Assembly (NCBI GenBank): GCA_000230935.2
Contig: AGIQ01000002.1
Location: 1,674,001 to 1,738,000, forward strand
Length of the DNA stretch: 64,000 bases
Direction: 5' to 3'
DNA from: Mycolicibacterium rhodesiae JS60
Lineage (GTDB): Bacteria; Actinomycetota; Actinomycetes; Mycobacteriales; Mycobacteriaceae
In this document: piece by piece, positions 59,612-64,000 of the stretch
How the letters are laid out: each line of letters begins with the position of its first letter
Numbering within the stretch: position 1 is the stretch's first letter
Program-made: the position numbers and the translations under genes
The notes under the pieces: model-generated
The model's input: only the letters and a program-made list of their open reading frames with translations
What the model was told of the DNA's origin: nothing
The model's database searches: none

Positions 59612-60937
59612 GTGCTCTCGGCTTTCATCTCTTCGCTCAGGACGGTCGACCTGAGGCGAAAGATCCTGTTCACCCTGGGCGTGGTGATCCTCTACCGGGT
59701 CGGCGCTTCGCTGCCGTCCCCGGGGGTCAACTACAAGAACGTCCACCAGTGCATCGAGCAGGTCAGTGGTGGCGCCGGGGGGCAGATCTATTCGCTGATC
59801 AACCTCTTTTCCGGCGGCGCACTGCTGCAGCTGACGGTGTTCGCGGTGGGCGTAATGCCGTACATCACCGCGAGCATCATCGTGCAGCTGCTGACGGTGG
59901 TGATCCCGCGCTTCGAGCAGCTGCGCAAAGAAGGTCAGGCCGGTCAGGCCAAGATGACCCAGTACACGCGCTACCTGGCGATCGCGCTGGCAATCCTGCA
60001 GGCCACCAGCATCGTGGCGCTGGCCGCGAACGGCGGTCTGCTGCAGGGCTGCACGCTGGACATCCTCCAGAGCACGAGCATCTTCTCCCTGGTGATCATC
60101 GTGCTGGTGATGACCGCGGGCGCCGCCCTGGTGATGTGGATGGGCGAGCTGGTCACCGAGCGTGGCGTCGGCAACGGTATGTCGCTGATGATCTTCGCCG
60201 GTATCGCCGCTCGTATCCCGGCTGAGGGCAAGAGCATCCTGGACAGCCGCGGCGGCCTGGTGTTCACCGCGGTCTGCGCGGCCGCCCTGCTGATCATCAT
60301 CGGCGTCGTCTTCGTCGAGCAGGGCCAGCGCCGGATCCCGGTCCAGTACGCCAAGCGCATGGTGGGCCGCCGGATGTACGGCGGCACGTCGACCTACCTG
60401 CCGCTGAAGGTCAACCAGGCCGGCGTTATCCCGGTGATCTTCGCGTCATCGCTCATCTACATCCCGCACCTGATCACCCAGCTGATCCAGAGCGGACGGA
60501 GCACCCCGAGCAACGGCTGGTGGGACCGCTTCGTCGCCAACTACCTGACGAACCCGGCGGATCCGGTCTACATCGGCATCTACTTCGGCCTGATCATCTT
60601 CTTCACCTATTTCTATGTGTCGATCACGTTCAACCCTGACGAACGTGCCGACGAGATGAAGAAGTTCGGTGGCTTCATCCCCGGTATCCGCCCGGGTAAG
60701 CCCACCGCCGACTACCTGCGCTACGTGTTGAACCGCATCACCCTGCCCGGCTCGATCTACCTGGGTGTGATCGCCGTCCTGCCGAACCTGTTCCTGGAGA
60801 TGGGCAACAGCGGCGGCGTCCAGAACTTGCCGTTCGGCGGTACCGCGGTTCTGATCATGATTGGCGTCGGTTTGGATACGGTCAAACAAATCGAGAGCCA
60901 GCTCATGCAGCGCAACTACGAAGGGTTCCTGAAGTGA
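59612..60937 (+). CDS. secY: Protein translocase subunit SecY
   Basis: 441 residues from GTG 59612 after AGGAGGAAG. Ten transmembrane helices with the SecY signatures GVMPYITASIIVQLL and NQAGVIPVIFASSLIYIP. The plug region GGALLQLTVFAVG and the cytoplasmic loop FNPDERADEMKKFGGFIPGI, which contacts the ribosome and SecA, are intact. It forms the channel with SecE and SecG. GTGA overlap with adk. Confidence 0.98.
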   Translation: MLSAFISSLRTVDLRRKILFTLGVVILYRVGASLPSPGVNYKNVHQCIEQVSGGAGGQIYSLINLFSGGALLQLTVFAVGVMPYITASIIVQLLTVVIPRFEQLRKEGQAGQAKMTQYTRYLAIALAILQATSIVALAANGGLLQGCTLDILQSTSIFSLVIIVLVMTAGAALVMWMGELVTERGVGNGMSLMIFAGIAARIPAEGKSILDSRGGLVFTAVCAAALLIIIGVVFVEQGQRRIPVQYAKRMVGRRMYGGTSTYLPLKVNQAGVIPVIFASSLIYIPHLITQLIQSGRSTPSNGWWDRFVANYLTNPADPVYIGIYFGLIIFFTYFYVSITFNPDERADEMKKFGGFIPGIRPGKPTADYLRYVLNRITLPGSIYLGVIAVLPNLFLEMGNSGGVQNLPFGGTAVLIMIGVGLDTVKQIESQLMQRNYEGFLK

Positions 60938-61479
60938 GAATCGTTTTGCTCGGTCCGCCAGGTGCGGGCAAGGGAACTCAGGCTGCTGACCTGGCCAAGA
61001 AGTTCGGCATCCCGCACATCTCCACCGGTGACCTGTTCCGGCACAACATCAGCACCGGCACCGAGCTGGGGCTGGAAGCCAAGAGGTACCTCGACGCCGG
61101 TGACCTGGTCCCGGCCACCCTCACCAATGCCCTGGTCGATAGCCGCCTCGACGACGCCGACGTGAGCGACGGGTTCATTCTCGACGGATTCCCCCGCTCG
61201 GTGGAGCAGGCCGAGGCGCTCAAGCAGATGTTGAGCCGCCGCAACCTCAAGCTCGACGCCGTGCTCGAGTTCCGCGTGCCCGAGGAGGAGCTGGTCACCC
61301 GGCTCATGAGCCGAGGCCGCGCCGACGACAACGAGGACACCATCCGCAACCGGTTCAAGGTCTACCGCGACGAGACGGCCCCGCTGCTGGACTACTACCG
61401 CGACGAGCTCAAGACCGTCGACGCCGTCGGCGGCCTTGACGAAGTCTTCGCGCGGGCGCTGCAGGCCCTCGGCCACTGA
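60934..61479 (+). CDS. adk: Adenylate kinase
   Basis: 181 residues from GTG 60934. The P-loop GPPGAGKGTQ is at residues 7-16 and the signature FILDGFPRSVEQAEAL in the middle. The LID is short (SRGRADDNEDTIRNRF), without zinc cysteines, as in other mycobacterial Adk. The reaction is AMP + ATP to 2 ADP. It is translationally coupled to secY; mapA starts 6 nt after its stop. Confidence 0.98.
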   Translation: MRIVLLGPPGAGKGTQAADLAKKFGIPHISTGDLFRHNISTGTELGLEAKRYLDAGDLVPATLTNALVDSRLDDADVSDGFILDGFPRSVEQAEALKQMLSRRNLKLDAVLEFRVPEEELVTRLMSRGRADDNEDTIRNRFKVYRDETAPLLDYYRDELKTVDAVGGLDEVFARALQALGH

Positions 61480-61485
61480 CGCTTC

Positions 61486-62283
61486 ATGGTCTCCATCCCC
61501 GGTCTGCGCAATCGCAAAACCGTTCCCGCCCGCACGCCGGGTGAACTGGATGCGATGGCCGCTGCCGGCGCGGTGGTGGCCGCCGCCCTTCGCGCCGTCC
61601 AGGCGGCCGCCGCACCGGGGGTGTCGACCAAGGATCTCGACGACGTTGCCGAGACGGTGATCCGGGAGGCCAACGGCATCCCGTCGTTCCTCGGCTATCA
61701 CGGCTACCCGGCCAGCATCTGTTCGTCGGTCAATGACCGTGTGGTGCATGGCATTCCGATGCCCGAGGAGAAGCTCGCCGTCGGCGACCTGGTATCCATC
61801 GACTGTGGTGCGATCATCGAGGGCTGGCACGGCGACGCCGCCGTCACCTTCGGTGTCGGCGCGCTGATCGCGATGGACGAGGCGCTGTCCGCGGCGACCA
61901 AACAGTCCATGGAAGCCGGTATCGCGGCGATGGTCCCGGGCAACCGGCTCACCGACGTCTCGCACGCCATCGAGACGGGCACCCACGCCGCCGAGCGGAC
62001 CTACGGCCGCAAGTTCGGCATCGTCGCGGGCTACGGCGGGCACGGCATCGGCAGGCAGATGCACATGGATCCGTTCCTGCCCAACGAGGGCGAGCCCGGC
62101 CGGGGCCCGCTGCTGGTCGCCGGCTCGGTGCTGGCGATCGAACCGATGCTGACCCTGGGCACCACCAAGACGCGGATCCTGGCCGACGAGTGGACCGTCG
62201 TCACCTCGGACGGGTCGCGGGCCGCGCATTGGGAGCACACCGTCGCGGTGACCGACGACGGACCGCGAATTCTGACCGTCTAA
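61486..62283 (+). CDS. mapA: Methionine aminopeptidase type I
   Basis: 265 residues. The metal ligands are in SIDCGAIIEGWHGDAAVTF (two Asp), GHGIGRQMHMDP (His), LAIEPM (Glu) and HWEHTVAV (Glu). It removes the initiator Met from nascent chains. Third gene of secY-adk-mapA, the M. tuberculosis Rv0732-Rv0734 order. No N-terminal SH3-like extension is present, in contrast with the longer mycobacterial MapB. Confidence 0.97.
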   Translation: MVSIPGLRNRKTVPARTPGELDAMAAAGAVVAAALRAVQAAAAPGVSTKDLDDVAETVIREANGIPSFLGYHGYPASICSSVNDRVVHGIPMPEEKLAVGDLVSIDCGAIIEGWHGDAAVTFGVGALIAMDEALSAATKQSMEAGIAAMVPGNRLTDVSHAIETGTHAAERTYGRKFGIVAGYGGHGIGRQMHMDPFLPNEGEPGRGPLLVAGSVLAIEPMLTLGTTKTRILADEWTVVTSDGSRAAHWEHTVAVTDDGPRILTV

Positions 62284-62456
62284 TTCGACGACGAGCTGAG
62301 TCGGCAAGCGTCCTGCCACCTCAGAAGTATTGGTGGACTTCATCTTCGTGCGGTGAGCGATCTTGGGCGCGCGCGGTTAGGGTGAGCACGTCAGCGCACG
62401 TGGTTCAACAGCGACGCCGTCGGGTCCGCGATGACACAGCCCTCAATGAAGGCGGT

Positions 62457-63338
62457 ATGTGCATGCCCCGATGGCGGCGCGACAGCGATCAGCACGGCAA
62501 CGATTCCTCGCCACCCATCGGCGCAGGCTCGGCGCTCCGCCGTGAGGTGGGTGCGGAGATCGAGCTCGAGGTCAACTCGCCGACCACTCTCGAGTTCCAG
62601 ATCGCGGTCGCGCCCCACCCCGGTGCGGAGGTCACCGAATCATTCGAATACCGGTGCAACGGCAAACTGGTGACCGCTCACGAGCTCGTCGGTGACCACA
62701 ACTCCCGCATCCACCGCTTCGACGCCGGTGAGGGGACCGTCACCGCGTCGTACCGGGCCACTGTCCTTGGCCGAACCGACCCGCCGCCGGTTCACGAGAT
62801 CGATCTCTCGACGTATTTGCGGCCGAGTCGCTACGCCGAGGCGGACAAGTTCTACGGATACGCCGCCACCGAGTTCGGCCACTACGCCGACTCGGTGACG
62901 CTGCTGGAGAAGGTCTCGTCGTGGGTGGGCACCCGGTTGAATTATGTGCCAGGTTCCAGTGATCCGATCGATGGCGCCGCTGACACGTTGCTCGCCGGAG
63001 AGGGTGTGTGTCGCGACTACGCCCATTTGGTCATCGCGTTGTTGCGGGCGGTCAACGTGCCGGCGCGGTTGGTGGCGGTTTATGCACCGGGGTGCGAGCC
63101 GATGGACTTCCATGCCGTCGCTGAAGCATTCGTCGAGGGTGGGTGGCGGGTCGTCGATGCAACGTGCTTGGCGCCGCGGCAGTCGATGGTGCGGATCTCG
63201 ACCGGGCGCGATGCCGCCGACACCGCCTTCCTCGACAATCACAAGGGCGCCATCAGCCTCAAGAACATGGAGGTCAGAGCGGTGGTCGACGGCCCGCTGC
63301 CGGTCGATTCGGTACACGATCTGGTCGCATTGTCCTAA
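62457..63338 (+). CDS. Transglutaminase-like cysteine protease-fold protein
   Basis: 293 residues from ATG 62457; the open frame continues upstream into mapA and is rejected. The papain-like transglutaminase core has Cys185 (GEGVCRDYAHL), His219 (MDFHAVAEAF) and Asp234 (WRVVDAT), a complete triad. The first 110 residues are a beta domain (IELEVNSPTTLEFQIAVAPH) as in the Bact_transglu_N family. No signal peptide is seen. Such proteins are often proteases or amidases rather than cross-linkers. It stands between mapA and sigL, where M. tuberculosis has no gene by my recollection. Confidence 0.88.
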   Translation: MCMPRWRRDSDQHGNDSSPPIGAGSALRREVGAEIELEVNSPTTLEFQIAVAPHPGAEVTESFEYRCNGKLVTAHELVGDHNSRIHRFDAGEGTVTASYRATVLGRTDPPPVHEIDLSTYLRPSRYAEADKFYGYAATEFGHYADSVTLLEKVSSWVGTRLNYVPGSSDPIDGAADTLLAGEGVCRDYAHLVIALLRAVNVPARLVAVYAPGCEPMDFHAVAEAFVEGGWRVVDATCLAPRQSMVRISTGRDAADTAFLDNHKGAISLKNMEVRAVVDGPLPVDSVHDLVALS

Positions 63339-63354
63339 GTCCCGGGCGCACACT

Positions 63355-63382
63355 TGAACCCGACACTCACCGGTTACGTGTC
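63355..63382 (+). promoter_or_regulatory. Likely SigL-dependent autoregulatory promoter
   Basis: TGAACC (63355-63360) and CGTGTC (63377-63382) match the -35 and -10 motifs reported for SigL. The spacing here is 16 nt. GGGAGG at 63389-63394 is the ribosome-binding site of the following gene. Confidence 0.65.
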
Positions 63383-63401
63383 TCAACCGGGAGGTTGAGT
63401 G

Positions 63402-63917
63402 ATGGACGACCCGGAAGCGGCGTTGGTGCGAGTGCTCTACCAGGAGCACGCGGCCGCATTGTGGCGCTATGCGCTGCGGCTCACCGGGGATCCGGCGCGC
63501 GCCGAGGACGTGGTGCAGGAGACGCTGCTGCGCGCCTGGCAACACCCCGAGGTGGCCGGCGACGCCGAACGCTCCGCTCGGGCGTGGCTGTTCACGGTCG
63601 CGCGCAACATGATCATCGACGAACGGCGCAGCGCCCGGTTCCGCAAGGAAACCGACTCGCTGGACACCGAGGGCGCCCCGGAACCCGCCGGGCCCGACGA
63701 GGTCAACACGGCACTGGACCGGCTGCTGATCGGTGACGCGCTGGCTCAGCTGTCGCCCGACCATCGCGCTGTGGTCCGCCGTTCCTACTATCTTGGCTGG
63801 ACCACAGCCCAGATCGCGGCCGACCTCCAGATCGCCGAGGGAACGGTGAAGTCGAGGCTGCACTACGCGGTGCGTGCGCTTCGCTTGACGCTGCAGGAAA
63901 TGGGGGTGACCCGGTGA
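63402..63917 (+). CDS. sigL: ECF sigma factor SigL
   Basis: 171 residues from ATG 63402, 7 nt after GGGAGG; GTG 63399 is adjacent but too close. Region 2 covers about residues 9-75 (LYQEHAAALWRYALRLTGDP; RARAEDVVQETLLRAW-type), region 4 about 110-165 (LSPDHRAVVRRSYYLGWTTA; DLQIAEGTVKSRLHYAVRAL). Position after secY-adk-mapA, coupling to a downstream anti-sigma gene and the upstream promoter identify SigL. In M. tuberculosis it controls polyketide and cell-envelope genes under redox-linked control of RslA. Confidence 0.93.
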   Translation: MDDPEAALVRVLYQEHAAALWRYALRLTGDPARAEDVVQETLLRAWQHPEVAGDAERSARAWLFTVARNMIIDERRSARFRKETDSLDTEGAPEPAGPDEVNTALDRLLIGDALAQLSPDHRAVVRRSYYLGWTTAQIAADLQIAEGTVKSRLHYAVRALRLTLQEMGVTR

Positions 63918-64000
63918 ACGATCCGTACGACCCTTACGAGACGTGGGATGCCTCATACGTGCTCGGGTCCCTGTCGAGCACCGAGCGCCGCGAATACGAG
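63914..64000 (+). CDS. rslA: Anti-sigma factor RslA, N-terminal fragment at the window edge
   Basis: Starts at GTG 63914, overlapping the sigL stop (GTGA). Only 29 codons are visible (NDPYDPYETWDASYVLGSLS then STERREYE). WDASYVLGSLSSTERREYE is the usual start of the zinc-binding anti-sigma domain; the HxxxCxxC motif would lie beyond the window. RslA is a membrane-bound, redox-sensitive inhibitor of SigL. Confidence 0.85.
   Translation, partial: MNDPYDPYETWDASYVLGSLSSTERREYE

Overview
The window is high-GC actinobacterial DNA and almost certainly comes from the chromosome of a mycobacterium, probably a rapid-growing Mycolicibacterium-type species. The reasons are the str operon (rpsL-rpsG-fusA-tuf), a complete mycofactocin cluster (mftR/mftABCDEFG), the S10 and spc ribosomal operons interrupted by an arylsulfatase/FGE pair, a run of TIGR00027-type methyltransferases, and secY-adk-mapA followed by sigL-rslA. 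Gene order follows the M. tuberculosis Rv0672-Rv0736 region as I remember it, with several extra blocks. I found no rRNA, tRNA, CRISPR array, integrase or insertion sequence.

Layout. 1-3.2 kb: the end of an acyl-CoA dehydrogenase, then two crotonases with a PaaX-type regulator between them, all overlapping by 4 nt. 3.2-4.4 kb: a DUF3060 lipoprotein and a TetR regulator. 4.5-9.1 kb: the str operon, with a promoter and a terminator. 9.1-20.6 kb: two small membrane proteins and an arginine/methylarginine catabolism block (arcD-arcA; Usp, cationic amino-acid permease, rocD and ddaH; a divergent Lrp regulator). This block surrounds a mycofactocin-type SDR that has a KstR-like operator, and is followed by a ferredoxin reductase. 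20.6-22.4 kb: an ECF sigma factor coupled to a three-domain VOC protein. 22.5-29.7 kb: the mycofactocin locus. 29.8-36.3 kb: accessory metabolism, namely a TetR/P450 pair, a lipoprotein esterase, and an operon DapB-like/VOC/SDR/TetR whose start codon lies in a perfect palindrome. 36.5 kb: an RbpA-family protein. 37-42.7 kb: the S10 operon. 42.8-48.9 kb: a BcsB-like secreted protein, arylsulfatase, lipoprotein and FGE. 49-53.4 kb: the spc operon. 53.4-59.3 kb: a decayed F420-dependent oxidoreductase, sppA, and four tandem methyltransferases. 59.3-64 kb: secY, adk, mapA, a transglutaminase-like protein, sigL, and the start of rslA.

How the genes work together. The ribosomal blocks are housekeeping genes, and three of their promoters have similar -35 boxes. 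The mft genes form a full pathway from the MftA peptide to a glycosylated redox cofactor; the SDR at 13.3 kb is a likely client enzyme. ArcA and DdaH would turn arginine and methylarginines into citrulline, and RocD uses ornithine. No ornithine carbamoyltransferase is present here to link them. FGE would activate the sulfatase through its CSPTR motif. A dispersed 30-bp repeat occurs three times, twice inside coding sequence.
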